The notes under the pieces: generated by a model
The model's input: the letters and a program-made list of their open reading frames with translations, nothing else
What the model was told of the DNA's origin: nothing
Databases searched by the model: none
In this document: piece by piece, positions 1-8,354 of the stretch
How positions within the stretch are numbered: the stretch's first letter is position 1
How the letters are laid out: the number at the start of each line of letters is the position of its first letter
Origin: DASXVX01 sp036504075
GTDB taxonomy: Bacteria > Bacillota > Sulfobacillia > Symbiobacteriales > Symbiobacteriaceae
NCBI GenBank assembly: GCA_036504075.1
Contig: DASXVX010000055.1
Span: 1-64,000 of the forward strand
Length of the DNA stretch: 64,000 nucleotides
Direction of reading: 5' to 3'
Made by a program: the position numbers and the translations under genes

Positions 1-1
1 T

Positions 2-328
2 GAAGTCCAGAAGTATATGACCGTCTGGAACTACTCCTACGACGCCCTGATCTACGGCATCAACACCGCCAACTTCGACTCCTTCGAGCCCGAGCTGAAG
101 GACGTCATCACCAAGGCCGCCAAGGACGCCGCTGCCTTCCAGATCAACCTCAACCGGCAGAAGGACGTCTCCAACGTGAAGATCATGACGGACAAGGGCA
201 TGGAGATCTACACCCCGACCGCCGATGAACTGGCCAAGTTCAAGGCTATTGTCGCTCCCGTGTACGACGAGTTCAAGCCCGTCGTCGGCGCCGACCTGCT
301 CGCCAAGTTCCAGGCGCTTTCCAAGTAA
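2..328 (+). CDS. dctP: TRAP transporter substrate-binding protein, DctP family (C-terminal part)
   Basis: This is the last 108 codons of a periplasmic-type solute-binding protein; the frame is open to the left edge, so the start lies outside the window. The visible part (EVQKYMTVWNYSYDALIYG near the edge, then an amphipathic helical tail ending in LLAKFQALSK) has the look of the C-terminal helices of DctP/TAXI-type TRAP receptors. The assignment rests mainly on the next two genes, which encode the matching small and large TRAP membrane subunits. It would capture an organic acid outside the cell and deliver it to DctQM. The substrate cannot be read from this fragment; the downstream oxidoreductases suggest a hydroxy or sugar acid. 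Confidence 0.85.
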   Translation, partial: EVQKYMTVWNYSYDALIYGINTANFDSFEPELKDVITKAAKDAAAFQINLNRQKDVSNVKIMTDKGMEIYTPTADELAKFKAIVAPVYDEFKPVVGADLLAKFQALSK

Positions 329-343
329 ACTTTCGTAACGCTG

Positions 344-379
344 CGGGGGTACCGTGGCGAGTTCACCACGGTACCCCCG
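344..379 (+). terminator. Hairpin between dctP and dctQ
   Basis: A perfect 14-bp stem (344-357 pairing with 366-379) with an 8-nt loop sits 16 nt after the dctP stop. Only a weak T-run follows. Such a hairpin between receptor and membrane genes is often a partial terminator or mRNA stabiliser that keeps the binding protein in excess; that role is inferred. Confidence 0.7.
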
Positions 380-476
380 TTGTACCCTTCTCCGGTTCGT
401 TAAGTCCAGCGGGGCGGAGCGGGGTAGCTACCTCCGGTCGTCCTACCGAAACCTCATTTTTGCAGGAGGTAGGTTC

Positions 477-974
477 ATGCGCAAAGTTCTCAACGCATTG
501 CGATATTTGGAAGAAGGCCTCATGGCCTTGGCTGTGCTGTGCGTCGTGCTAATTAACTTCGCCAGCATCGTGACCCGTGAAATCGATATCGGTATCCAGT
601 TCGGCCAGGCGCAGGAAGTCATGCTTCTGATGTTCGTCTGGATCACGTTCCTGGGCATTCCGCTGGCCGCGCGGAAAAAGTCCCACCTGGGGCTTTCCAT
701 CCTGACGGACGCACTGCCCCCCAAAGCCAAGAAAGCCGCGGCCCACGTGAAACTGGCCGTTTCGATTTGGTTTCTGATCACCCTCGGCTGGTTCGGCCTG
801 CTCATGGTGATGAAGGAGTACCAGTCGCTGCAGAAGACGCCGTCCCTGGGCCTGCCCCTCTGGCCGTTCGGATCGGCGATCGTGGTCTCAGCGGTGCTGA
901 CCGTCATCCGGCTTTTGGAAGTGGCCTATGACGAACTCTGGCACAAGCAGAGCGGGGAGGTGACCCAGCAGTGA
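477..974 (+). CDS. dctQ: TRAP transporter small permease, DctQ family
   Basis: A 165-residue membrane protein, typical size for DctQ, with four predicted membrane helices (about residues 12-32, 47-64, 88-110 and 128-150). It forms the small membrane component that pairs with DctM to drive ion-coupled uptake of the ligand presented by DctP. An upstream in-frame start at 354 exists, but the ATG at 477 has a strong AGGAGG 7 nt in front and gives the normal N-terminus (MRKVLNALRYLEEG), so I chose it. The stop overlaps the start of dctM by 4 nt, indicating coupled translation. Confidence 0.92.
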   Translation: MRKVLNALRYLEEGLMALAVLCVVLINFASIVTREIDIGIQFGQAQEVMLLMFVWITFLGIPLAARKKSHLGLSILTDALPPKAKKAAAHVKLAVSIWFLITLGWFGLLMVMKEYQSLQKTPSLGLPLWPFGSAIVVSAVLTVIRLLEVAYDELWHKQSGEVTQQ

Positions 975-2260
975 TTACCGCCGGCACCATCGCACTGATC
1001 CTGTTCATCACCTTCTTCGTGCTGCTCTTCCTGGACGTGCCGATCGCAATTGGTCTGGGCGCCTCGGCCCTGATTGCCCTCCTGCTTACCGGCAAGCCCC
1101 TGCTGATGACCGCCATGATGATGTACGCCTCCGTGGAGAAGTTCGGCCTCCTCTCGATTCCGCTGTTCGTGCTGGCCGGCATTATTCTGGAGCGCGGCGG
1201 CATTTCCGACCGGTTAATCCGGCTCTCCAGCCTGGTCATCGGCCCGGTCTGGGGCAGCCTGGCCCTGGTGACCGTCGTCGTCGGCGTCATTTTCGCCGGT
1301 ATCTCCGGTTCCGGCCCGGCCGACGTGGCGGCCCTGGGCGCCATTCTGATTCCGGCCATGGTCAAGCGGGGTTATAACAAGAACTTCGCCGCCGGCATCA
1401 TGGCCAGCGCCGGCTCCATTGCCATCATCGTGCCGCCGTCCATCGCGTTCATTGTTTACGGCGTTCTTGCCGAAGTCTCCATCGGCGACATGTTCCTGGC
1501 CGGTATCGTTCCCGGCCTGCTGCTCGGCATCGTGATGGGCGTTTACGCCTACATGTACGGCAAGAAGCACGGCCACATGGGCGATCCGCGGGGCTCAGCC
1601 AAAGAGATCTGGGTGGCCTTCAAGGACGCCATCTGGGGCCTGATGGCGCCGGGCATCATCCTCGGCGGCATCTACGGCGGCATCTTTACGCCGGAAGAAG
1701 CGGCCGGTGTGGTCGTCGTCTACGGCGTCATCGTCGGCCTGTTCATTTACAAGACCATCAAGGTGAAGGACATCTGGAACATCACCGTGGACGCCGGCAT
1801 CTCCTCCGCGGTCGTCATGTTCGTGGTCTCGGCTGCGGGCCTCTTCTCCTTCGTGATCATGTCCCAGGGCATCGCCATGAAGGCGAGCCAGGCGCTGATC
1901 GCCTTCTCGACCAACAAGTGGTTCTTCCTGCTGGCGGTGAACATCATCCTGCTGATCGCCGGCTGTTTCCTGGACGCCATTTCGATTTTCTACATTACCG
2001 TGCCGATTTTTATCCCGGTCGCCCGTGCCATGGGTATCGACCTGGTCCACTTCGGCATCATCATGTCGGTTAACCTCGCCATCGGCCTGTTCACGCCGCC
2101 GGTGGGCGTCAACCTCTATGTGGCGGCCAACCTGGCCAAGGTGCCGCTCAAGGACATCATCAGGTACGTGGTCCCGTTCATTATTGCCTCGGTGGTCGCA
2201 CTGATTATCATCAGCGTGTGGCCGGCGCTTTCGCTTACGCTGCCGCACCTGGCTCACTAG
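971..2260 (+). CDS. dctM: TRAP transporter large permease, DctM family
   Basis: A 429-residue, highly hydrophobic protein with about 12 membrane segments, the usual length for DctM. Diagnostic stretches include FAGISGSGPADVAALG near residue 100 and FTPPVGVNLYVAA near residue 377, both typical of the family's two substrate/ion-binding halves. It starts with GTG at 971 in a GTGA overlap with the dctQ stop. It is the main transport subunit, working with DctQ in the membrane. The next gene starts 22 nt downstream, so the transporter appears to be in one transcription unit with the following dehydrogenases. Confidence 0.95.
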   Translation: MITAGTIALILFITFFVLLFLDVPIAIGLGASALIALLLTGKPLLMTAMMMYASVEKFGLLSIPLFVLAGIILERGGISDRLIRLSSLVIGPVWGSLALVTVVVGVIFAGISGSGPADVAALGAILIPAMVKRGYNKNFAAGIMASAGSIAIIVPPSIAFIVYGVLAEVSIGDMFLAGIVPGLLLGIVMGVYAYMYGKKHGHMGDPRGSAKEIWVAFKDAIWGLMAPGIILGGIYGGIFTPEEAAGVVVVYGVIVGLFIYKTIKVKDIWNITVDAGISSAVVMFVVSAAGLFSFVIMSQGIAMKASQALIAFSTNKWFFLLAVNIILLIAGCFLDAISIFYITVPIFIPVARAMGIDLVHFGIIMSVNLAIGLFTPPVGVNLYVAANLAKVPLKDIIRYVVPFIIASVVALIIISVWPALSLTLPHLAH

Positions 2261-2282
2261 ACATAAGGAGGCCTGACGGCCC

Positions 2283-3674
2283 ATGTTTGACTTGATCGTC
2301 ATCGGCGGCGGTCCCGGCGGGTACGTGTGTGCCATCCGGGCCGCCCAGTTGGGCGGTCGTGTAGCCCTGGTGGAGGAGGGTGCCCTCGGCGGCACTTGCC
2401 TCAACCGGGGCTGCATTCCGACCAAGGCGCTTTTAGAATCTGCCCGGCGGTATTCGGAGATTCGCGAGGCGGCGCAGTTCGGCATTAACGTTTCCGGTGT
2501 CACCCTGGACTTCGCCAAGGTGGTCGCCCGCCAGCGGCAGGTGGTCTCGGCCCTCCGCAACGGCGTGGGCGGGCTGCTCAGCTCCAACGGGGTGGAAGTG
2601 AAGAACGGGCGGGGCAACCTGGCCGGACCCGGGAAGGTGTCGGTTACCGCACCGGACGGCAAGGTGGAGGTGCTGGAGTCCAAGGCCATAGTGCTTGCCA
2701 CTGGCTCCGTGCCGGCGATGCCGCCCATACCGGGTTCAAACCTGCCCGGCGTCCTGAACAGCGATTCGGCCCTGTCGCTGGAAGTGCTGCCGGCGTCCAT
2801 GGTGATCATCGGCGGCGGCGTTATTGGCATGGAGTTCGCCTCCTACCTGAGCGCCTTTGGCGTGGCCGTCACCGTGCTGGAGATGCTGCCGGCGATTCTG
2901 CCGGGGCAGGACGGCGAAGTGGTGGCTGAGGCCGCCAAACTGCTGAAGCGGAAGAAGATCGCCATCGAGACCGGCGTCAAAGTCAAGGAGATCAAGCCGG
3001 GGTTGGTCGTGGCGGCAGAACTGCCCTCCGGCGAAGTCCGGGAGTTCCCGGCGGAGCAAGTGCTGATCGCCACCGGGCGGCGGCCGTCGCTGGGCGGCAT
3101 CGATGCGGCGGCGCACGGCATCGCCCTGAACGGGCGGGCGGTGAAGGTAGACGAGTATCTGCGGACGACGGCGCCCGGCGTCTTCGCCATCGGCGACGTG
3201 ACCGGCTCGGCCCTGGCCCATGCGGCGTCGAGCCAGGGGCTGGTGGCGGCCGAGGCGGCCATGGGCCAGGGCCACCGGCCGTACGACGGGCGGCTCATGC
3301 CCGGCGTCATTTTCACCGACCCGGAGATCGCTTCGATCGGCCTGACGGAGGCGGCGGCTCGGGCCACCGACAAGCGGGTCGTCACCGCGAAGTTCCCGCT
3401 CTCCGCGATCGGCAAGGCGCTGGCTTCGGGCCACAAGGACGGCTTTGTGAAGATCGTCGCCGAAGAGGAGTACGGGGAGATCTTGGGCGTGCATGTCATT
3501 GGCGCCCACGCCAGCGACCTGATTCACGAAGGGGTCGTGGCGCTCAACCTGGAGTGCACCGTCGATGAACTGGCGCACATGATCCATGCCCATCCGACCA
3601 TGTCTGAGGCGATCATGGAAGCCGTACATGGGCTGGTGGGCGGGTTTGTGCACCTGCCCCGCCCGAAAAAGTAG
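2283..3674 (+). CDS. lpdA: Dihydrolipoyl dehydrogenase (E3)
   Basis: A 463-residue flavoprotein disulfide reductase. It has the FAD Rossmann motif at the N-terminus (IGGGPGGY), the redox-active disulfide GGTCLNRGCIPTK at about residues 37-49, the NAD-binding GGGVIGMEFAS near 178-188, the second FAD motif AIGDVTG near 301, and the C-terminal catalytic HAHPTMSEA. These define a lipoamide dehydrogenase that reoxidises protein-bound dihydrolipoamide with NAD+. No E1 or E2 subunit lies in the window, so its partner complex (2-oxo acid dehydrogenase or glycine cleavage) is encoded elsewhere. It follows dctM by 22 nt and precedes a Zn-dehydrogenase. Confidence 0.93.
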   Translation: MFDLIVIGGGPGGYVCAIRAAQLGGRVALVEEGALGGTCLNRGCIPTKALLESARRYSEIREAAQFGINVSGVTLDFAKVVARQRQVVSALRNGVGGLLSSNGVEVKNGRGNLAGPGKVSVTAPDGKVEVLESKAIVLATGSVPAMPPIPGSNLPGVLNSDSALSLEVLPASMVIIGGGVIGMEFASYLSAFGVAVTVLEMLPAILPGQDGEVVAEAAKLLKRKKIAIETGVKVKEIKPGLVVAAELPSGEVREFPAEQVLIATGRRPSLGGIDAAAHGIALNGRAVKVDEYLRTTAPGVFAIGDVTGSALAHAASSQGLVAAEAAMGQGHRPYDGRLMPGVIFTDPEIASIGLTEAAARATDKRVVTAKFPLSAIGKALASGHKDGFVKIVAEEEYGEILGVHVIGAHASDLIHEGVVALNLECTVDELAHMIHAHPTMSEAIMEAVHGLVGGFVHLPRPKK

Positions 3675-3686
3675 GGGGTGGCGGTG

Positions 3687-4727
3687 ATGCAGGCGGTCAT
3701 GAAGCTCCAGGCCGGGCCCGGCGCCACGCTGCGCGAGATTGAGCAGCCCAAGCCCGGCCCCGGCGAGATTCTGGTCAAGGTGATGGCGGCGGCCATTTGC
3801 GGCACCGACATTCACATTTACGATTGGAACCCCTGGGCACAGGGGGCCAACATCAAAGTCCCGGGCACCATCGGCCACGAGTGCAGCGGCGAAGTGGTCG
3901 CGGTCGGGTCCGGGGTGACCGGCTTTCGGCCGGGGGACCACGTTTCCGTGGAGACCCACATTCCCTGCGGTGTTTGCTACCAGTGTCTGACCGGCGATCA
4001 GCACATATGCGCGAATCTCAAGCTGTTCGGCATCCACACCGACGGCTGCTTTGCCCAGTACACGGTGGTCCCGGCGGCGGTGGCCTGGCGGCTGCCGGAC
4101 ACGATCTCCTTCGAGCAGGCGTCGGTCTTTGAGCCGGCCGGCGTGGCGCTGCACGGGGTGGAACGGGCCGCGGTGGCCGGCGCCAACGTGGCCGTGGTGG
4201 GTTCCGGCCCGATCGGCCTCTTTGCGGCGCTCTTTGCGCGGGTCCTGGGTGCGGCCAAGGTCTTCGCCCTGGACATCGCCCCGGGCCGGCTGGCTCTGGC
4301 GGAGAAGGTCGGGGCGACGACGGTGATCAACCCGGCCGAGGCGGATGCGGCGAAGATCATTCTCGATGCCACCGGCGGGCGGGGAGTCGATGCAATTATC
4401 GAGTCCTCCGGCAGCGGGGCGGGGCTCCGGTCTTCCTTCGCCTACCTGCGCAAGGGCGGGCGGGTGGTGCTGCTGGGTCTGCCCGGCGGCGATGTGCCGC
4501 TGAACGTGGCCAAGGACATTGTCTTCAAGGAAGCGACGATCATGGGCGTCCACGGGCGGCATATGTGGCGCACCTGGACCATGCTGGACCAGCTGGTGAG
4601 CTCCGGCCGGGCCGATCTGTCGCCCGTGCTGACCCACCGGTTGCCCCTGGCCGACTTCGACAAGGGCTTTGCGCTTTCCAAGGGTGGCGACGCCGGCAAG
4701 GTGCTGCTACTGCCGAACGGAGGTTAA
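3687..4727 (+). CDS. Zn-dependent dehydrogenase, L-threonine 3-dehydrogenase-like
   Basis: A 346-residue medium-chain dehydrogenase. Catalytic zinc site: CGTDIHIYDWN followed by GHECSGEV. Structural zinc site: four cysteines spaced C-x2-C-x2-C-x7-C (CGVCYQCLTGDQHIC). The NAD-binding VGSGPIGLFAALFA lies near residue 170. The CGTDIHIY and ETHIPCG signatures resemble L-threonine 3-dehydrogenase (threonine + NAD+ to 2-amino-3-ketobutyrate), but sorbitol or other polyol dehydrogenases share much of this. I prefer the ATG at 3687, six nt after an AGGGGGTG ribosome site, over the GTG at 3678. It is packed between lpdA and an SDR gene in one operon. Confidence 0.85.
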   Translation: MQAVMKLQAGPGATLREIEQPKPGPGEILVKVMAAAICGTDIHIYDWNPWAQGANIKVPGTIGHECSGEVVAVGSGVTGFRPGDHVSVETHIPCGVCYQCLTGDQHICANLKLFGIHTDGCFAQYTVVPAAVAWRLPDTISFEQASVFEPAGVALHGVERAAVAGANVAVVGSGPIGLFAALFARVLGAAKVFALDIAPGRLALAEKVGATTVINPAEADAAKIILDATGGRGVDAIIESSGSGAGLRSSFAYLRKGGRVVLLGLPGGDVPLNVAKDIVFKEATIMGVHGRHMWRTWTMLDQLVSSGRADLSPVLTHRLPLADFDKGFALSKGGDAGKVLLLPNGG

Positions 4728-4732
4728 GCATC

Positions 4733-5485
4733 ATGGAACTGAACGGCAAGGTGGCGCTGGTAACGGGCGGCGGCGCTGGCATCGGCCGGGCCATCGCCCT
4801 GGCGCTGGCCGGGGCGGGGGCCGACGTGGCCGTACTGGACATCGCCAGACCGGCGGCGGAGGCGGTGGCGGAAGAAATCCGGGCGCTGGGGCGCCGGGCC
4901 TCGGTCCTGGTGGCCTCGGTGGCGGACCCGGCACAGGCGCAGGCGGCGGTGGACCAGACGGTGGCAGAGTTGGGCGCCATCGACGTGCTGGTGAACAACG
5001 CCGGCTGGGCCCGACCCACGGCGTCGGCGCTGGATATTCCGGAGGCGCAGTGGGATCAGCTGATGGCGATTAACCTGAAAGGCCCGTTCCTCATGGCGAA
5101 AGCGGCGCTGCCCCACATGGTCTCCCGAGGACAGGGCGGCCGTATCATTAACATCGCATCGCTGGCGGGCCGCTCCACCAGCGTGCTGATGGGAGCGGAT
5201 TACACCGCCTCCAAAGCCGGCCTGCTGGGCCTGACCCGGCACCTGGCCCGCGAGTTTGCAGCAAAGGGCATTACGGTCAATGCCGTCTGCCCCGGCACCA
5301 CCGACACGGGGTTCATCCAGTCGTCGGGACCGGAGGTGCTGGCGGCGACGGCAAAGGCGATCCCCATGGGCCGGCTCGGCCGCCCGGACGAGATCGCGGC
5401 GGCGGTCGTATTCCTGGCCTCCCCGGGAGCGTCCTATATGACGGGAGCGTCGGTGGACGTCAACGGCGGGCTCCTTATGATGTAG
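4733..5485 (+). CDS. Short-chain dehydrogenase/reductase
   Basis: A 250-residue classical SDR. The cofactor motif GGGAGIGRAIA is at residues 12-22, NNAG near 89, and the catalytic Ser...YTASK near 155-160. The C-terminus is the usual short GASVDVNGG tail. It would oxidise or reduce a hydroxyl/keto group on a small substrate with NAD(P)H. An open frame extends upstream into the previous gene, but the ATG at 4733 has ACGGAGG nine nt upstream and gives a standard N-terminus. With the TRAP transporter and Zn-dehydrogenase it suggests catabolism of an imported hydroxy acid. The exact substrate cannot be told. Confidence 0.9.
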   Translation: MELNGKVALVTGGGAGIGRAIALALAGAGADVAVLDIARPAAEAVAEEIRALGRRASVLVASVADPAQAQAAVDQTVAELGAIDVLVNNAGWARPTASALDIPEAQWDQLMAINLKGPFLMAKAALPHMVSRGQGGRIINIASLAGRSTSVLMGADYTASKAGLLGLTRHLAREFAAKGITVNAVCPGTTDTGFIQSSGPEVLAATAKAIPMGRLGRPDEIAAAVVFLASPGASYMTGASVDVNGGLLMM

Positions 5486-5509
5486 GCAACGGCGGGCTGC
5501 TGATGATGT
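5461..5509 (+). repeat. Imperfect 23-bp direct duplication at the end of the SDR gene
   Basis: Positions 5461-5483 (the last sense codons of the SDR gene) and 5487-5509 differ at only two bases. The second copy lies just past the stop codon and runs toward the next gene. It looks like a local tandem duplication that leaves the SDR reading frame intact. Confidence 0.8.
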
Positions 5510-5526
5510 CGGCGGGGAGGTGCAGC

Positions 5527-6396
5527 ATGAATCTGGCGGTAGCTGCAGTCCAGACCGGCCCGTATGCCGGCAACTTCGCAGCGCAGATGGCGATGGTGGA
5601 GGAGGCGGCCATGGCGGCCGTTCGGGCCTGCCGGCCGCGGGTGCTGCTGCTCCCGGAACTGGTGAGCACGCCATACTTTTGCACGCTGGAGCGGCCGGAG
5701 TTCTTCGGCCGGTATGCCGAACCGATTCCCGGCCCCACCACGGAAGTGCTGGCGCGCATCGCCCGGGCGGCGGATGGATACGTGATCGCGTCGCTCTTTG
5801 AGCGGCGGGGCCAGGACCACCATAACACTGCGGCCGTGATCACCCCGGCCGGGGAACTCCTGGGTACATACAGCAAGACGCACATCCCGTTCATTGAGGT
5901 CCCGGGCACGTGGACGAACGAAAAGTATTACTTCAAGCCGGGCGGGGAACTGGCGACGTTCGACCTGGGCGGGGTGACGGCGGGGGTGCTGATCTGCTAC
6001 GACCGGTCGTTCCCGGAGGCGTGGCGGACGCTGGTGCTCAGGGGGGCCGAGGTGGTCTTCGTGACGGCCTCCTCGTCGGGCTTCCGGTTCGAGGCGTTCA
6101 TCCGCGAACTGCAGGTGCGGGCGATGGAGAGCGGGGTCTGGGTCGTGGCGGCCAACAAGGCGGGCGATGAGCAAATGGCTGAAGAAGTTGAGCCGAAGCA
6201 CTTTTACGGCCGTTCCTGCATCATCGACCCCACTGGCAAGGTGGTATCGAGTCTGGGCGACGAGCCCGGCGGCCACCTGGGGGCCACGCTGGACATGGCC
6301 CGGGTGGGGGAGGCCCGGTCCCGCCTGAATTACCTCCGGGACCGGCGGCCGGACCTGTACGGACCGCTGGTGGGCGCGCCGTCGGTGGAACGGTAG
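5527..6396 (+). CDS. Carbon-nitrogen hydrolase (nitrilase superfamily amidase)
   Basis: A 289-residue nitrilase-fold hydrolase with the full Glu-Lys-Cys triad: Glu in LLLPELVS near residue 43, Lys in YSKTHIP near 119, and Cys in ICYDRSFPE near 157. It hydrolyses a C-N bond in an amide or carbamoyl compound. The overall pattern (PIPGPTTE, FIEVPGTWTNEKYYFKPG) recalls N-carbamoylputrescine amidases and beta-ureidopropionases, though I cannot decide between them. ATG 5527 follows GGGGAGG by seven nt; an in-frame ATG at 5503 is less likely. It is the last gene before a terminator, so it probably closes the operon. Confidence 0.88.
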   Translation: MNLAVAAVQTGPYAGNFAAQMAMVEEAAMAAVRACRPRVLLLPELVSTPYFCTLERPEFFGRYAEPIPGPTTEVLARIARAADGYVIASLFERRGQDHHNTAAVITPAGELLGTYSKTHIPFIEVPGTWTNEKYYFKPGGELATFDLGGVTAGVLICYDRSFPEAWRTLVLRGAEVVFVTASSSGFRFEAFIRELQVRAMESGVWVVAANKAGDEQMAEEVEPKHFYGRSCIIDPTGKVVSSLGDEPGGHLGATLDMARVGEARSRLNYLRDRRPDLYGPLVGAPSVER

Positions 6397-6421
6397 TCCT
6401 CGGTGTTTGTCGTATCCCCTC

Positions 6422-6459
6422 AAAACCAGTGCCTCCTCAGCGGGCGGCACTGGTTTTTT
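6422..6459 (+). terminator. Rho-independent terminator after the amidase gene
   Basis: A 12-bp perfect stem (6422-6433 with 6446-6457) ending in a T-tract, 25 nt after the stop codon. Convincing intrinsic terminator of the TRAP/dehydrogenase operon. Confidence 0.9.
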
Positions 6460-6470
6460 GTGATGCACTC

Positions 6471-6547
6471 CCCCCGCACCACCCCCGCACCACCCCCGCA
6501 CCACCCCCGTGCTACCCCCGTGCTACCCCTGCACTGCCCCCGCACCT
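6471..6547. repeat. Seven tandem 11-bp units (array A)
   Basis: Seven contiguous 11-bp units: three CCCCCGCACCA, two CCCCCGTGCTA, one CCCCTGCACTG and one CCCCCGCACCT. The unit length is not a multiple of three and the array lies in intergenic DNA, so it is not coding. The spacing equals about one helical turn. See also the arrays at 6746, 11441 and 11803. Confidence 0.9.
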
Positions 6548-6970
6548 CGTATACTGTCCCCTTTTGCTACTGCCAGAGGTACTCTGGGCTTTGGACCCAT
6601 CCCTGCCGGCGGCAATCCCAGAATACCAATGTGCCCTGTTGCTGTGGCTGCAGTTCGACAACCCCCAGCCCCCACGAGGGAGTCGATCCCGGAAAACCTT
6701 GCCCCCAGGCCCTTTGCGCGCCGAATGTACTTGCTTGCTCCACTGCCCCTGCGTTACCCCTGCGTTACCCCTGCGTTACAAGACAATATCCCGAGTGGGG
6801 ACCGGAAGGCTTGGTCGTCACTCGTGACCAGCAGGCGCATCTGTCAAGGCCGGTGCGATCTGGCCGGCACCGCCGCAGCGCACAGCAGCAGATGGCCGGC
6901 TTCACTGTTGCCGGGCCGTTGGGGAGGAGTCTGACCGCAACCGGCGAATTCTTCAGCAGTTCTGCAAACC
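6548..6970. other. Gene-poor interval
   Basis: Apart from the small repeat at 6746-6778 I see no convincing gene here. Several open frames cross the region, but they lack ribosome sites and have low-complexity Pro/Arg-rich translations typical of chance frames in GC-rich DNA. Confidence 0.6.
6746..6778. repeat. Three tandem 11-bp units (array B)
   Basis: Three exact copies of CCCCTGCGTTA. The unit has the same length and a similar sequence to the units of array A, about 200 bp upstream. Confidence 0.9.
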
Positions 6971-6985
6971 AGGAGGATCTCCATT

Positions 6986-7732
6986 TTGCGCATCGCGGCC
7001 TTTTCCGATACCCATGCCAACGCTGTGGCGCTGGAAGCTGTTATTGCGGACCTGCGGACCCAGGCACCGGACGCCGTGGTCTGCCTGGGGGACATCACCA
7101 TGCGGGGACCGCAGCCCGGGGAGTGCGTAGATCTGGTGCGGTCGCTTTCGCCCTCGGCTACGGTGCGCGGTAACTATGACCACCTGTTTACCCGCATGTC
7201 TCGGGCGAATTGGCAAATCAAGAGCTATAAGCATGAACTGGCGTTGCGGGCGTATGAGTACGAATGTGAGCGCCTGTCCGCCGCCGACCAGAGTTGGCTA
7301 GGCAACCTGCCCACGGCGCACCGGGCGGTGTGGCAGGCCGTGCCCGTAGAACTGTTCCACGCCGCACCGGACTCCCTGAGCGAGACGATCTGGCCCTGGG
7401 CGTCCCTGGATGACCTGGGCCGGCTCCGCTCCAACGACGCGACTCGCCTGGTGTTGTTTGGGCACGTCCACCATGCTTTCGTCCGTCAAGCTCATGGGTT
7501 TGTGGTCGTGAACGTGGGCAGCGTGGGCGCCCCGTTTGACGGCGACAATCGGGCGAGCTACGCCGTGGTGGACATCAGCCGGGGTGGCATTGCGGTGCAA
7601 CTTCGCCGGGTGGCATACGACGTGGAACGGGTCATTCAGGTGGCCCGGGAGCGCTCCATGCCCGATGTGGATGCCCTGGAGTACGGACTGCGGCATGCTT
7701 CCTATCCGTACGACCGACCTGATCGGGAGTAG
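6986..7732 (+). CDS. Metallophosphoesterase family protein
   Basis: A 248-residue calcineurin-like phosphoesterase. Metal-binding motifs in order: FSDTHAN (residues 6-12, D-x-H), CLGDITMRGPQP (GD), VRGNYDH (GN[HY]D) and FGHVHHAF (GHxH) near 158. This matches the YfcE/MJ0936-like group of small cytosolic phosphodiesterases; the substrate is unknown. The start is TTG at 6986, nine nt after a perfect AGGAGG, which gives MRIAAFSDTH. Upstream lies a long gene-poor stretch. The next open frame follows after 15 nt. Confidence 0.85.
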   Translation: MRIAAFSDTHANAVALEAVIADLRTQAPDAVVCLGDITMRGPQPGECVDLVRSLSPSATVRGNYDHLFTRMSRANWQIKSYKHELALRAYEYECERLSAADQSWLGNLPTAHRAVWQAVPVELFHAAPDSLSETIWPWASLDDLGRLRSNDATRLVLFGHVHHAFVRQAHGFVVVNVGSVGAPFDGDNRASYAVVDISRGGIAVQLRRVAYDVERVIQVARERSMPDVDALEYGLRHASYPYDRPDRE

Positions 7733-7747
7733 TGAAAGGATCGGCTG

Positions 7748-8203
7748 ATGACGTCGGAGGATACTACTTCACAGCAAGGAACAACCACCATGCAAATGCA
7801 GATTCGTGGAAAGCAGCTTCACGTAGAAGTGATGGGCGACGAACATCCTTCCGCACTCCTGTACTTGCACGGCGGACCGGGAGGGATGGGATGTCTGGAC
7901 TTTATGGTGTCCCAGGCGACTGAGGTCTGGGCAAACTCCGGGCGCACCCGAGCTCTCATCCTCGCCGAAGGAACCATCTACCAGTCGATCATTCCCCGGT
8001 TGAGCGACCTCGCCATGCCTGCCCTGCTCATGAAGGGGGAACACGATCCGATCACCTGCGATAAGCAGGTGGACGCCTTCAAAGCGCATGTTCCCCATGG
8101 TCGAATCGAACGTTTCTCCGCCAGTGGTCACTGGATTCGGTATGAGGAGAGCGGGCGGTACACGGCCACGGTTGTGGAATTCCTCTCGCTGGTCGGCGGC
8201 TGA
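7748..8203 (+). pseudogene. Alpha/beta hydrolase remnant with internal deletion
   Basis: The 151-codon frame starts like a prolyl-aminopeptidase-type alpha/beta hydrolase (HVEVMGDEHPSALLYLHGGPGG, the oxyanion HGGPG motif). It then jumps after about 25 more residues to the C-terminal part (MPALLMKGEHDPIT with the acid residue, and FSASGHWIRYEE with the catalytic His). The nucleophile elbow G-x-S-x-G and roughly 100 residues of the core are missing, so it cannot be a working hydrolase of this family. The frame itself is intact, which suggests a fairly clean in-frame deletion. A terminator follows directly. Confidence 0.7.
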
Positions 8204-8204
8204 T

Positions 8205-8245
8205 GGCGCTGAACATCGCTATTCATGCGATATTCAGCGCCTTTT
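8205..8245 (+). terminator. Rho-independent terminator after the hydrolase remnant
   Basis: Stem 8205-8213 with 8233-8241 (GGCGCTGAA/TTCAGCGCC), strengthened by an inner ATCGC/GCGAT pairing, followed by TTTT. It begins one base after the stop codon. Confidence 0.85.
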
Positions 8246-8302
8246 GCTCGCGTCTTCGGCAATTTCTGGCCCGATTGTTGCTCAGGGACACATCATTTCA
8301 GC

Positions 8303-8354
8303 GTAAGCGTCAAATAACGCCCACCGTGCACGGTGGGCGTTATTTGACGCTTAC
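8303..8354. repeat. 52-bp perfect palindrome
   Basis: Arms of 26 bp (8303-8328 and 8329-8354) are exact reverse complements with no spacer. The palindrome ends sharply at both sides. It has no T-tract and no obvious gene to terminate, since a terminator already lies at 8205-8245. Confidence 0.95.

Noticed and set aside
2736..4637. 633-codon minus-strand open frame
   Set aside because: Antisense to dihydrolipoyl dehydrogenase and the Zn-dehydrogenase; low-complexity composition and no family motifs.
6471..6547. CRISPR array
   Set aside because: Units are 11 bp and contiguous with no spacers; no cas genes in the window.
6403..7173. Open frames of 256, 132 and 141 codons across the 11-bp repeats
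   Set aside because: Their Pro/Thr-rich translations come from the repeats, and the real gene at 6986 uses another frame with a perfect ribosome site.
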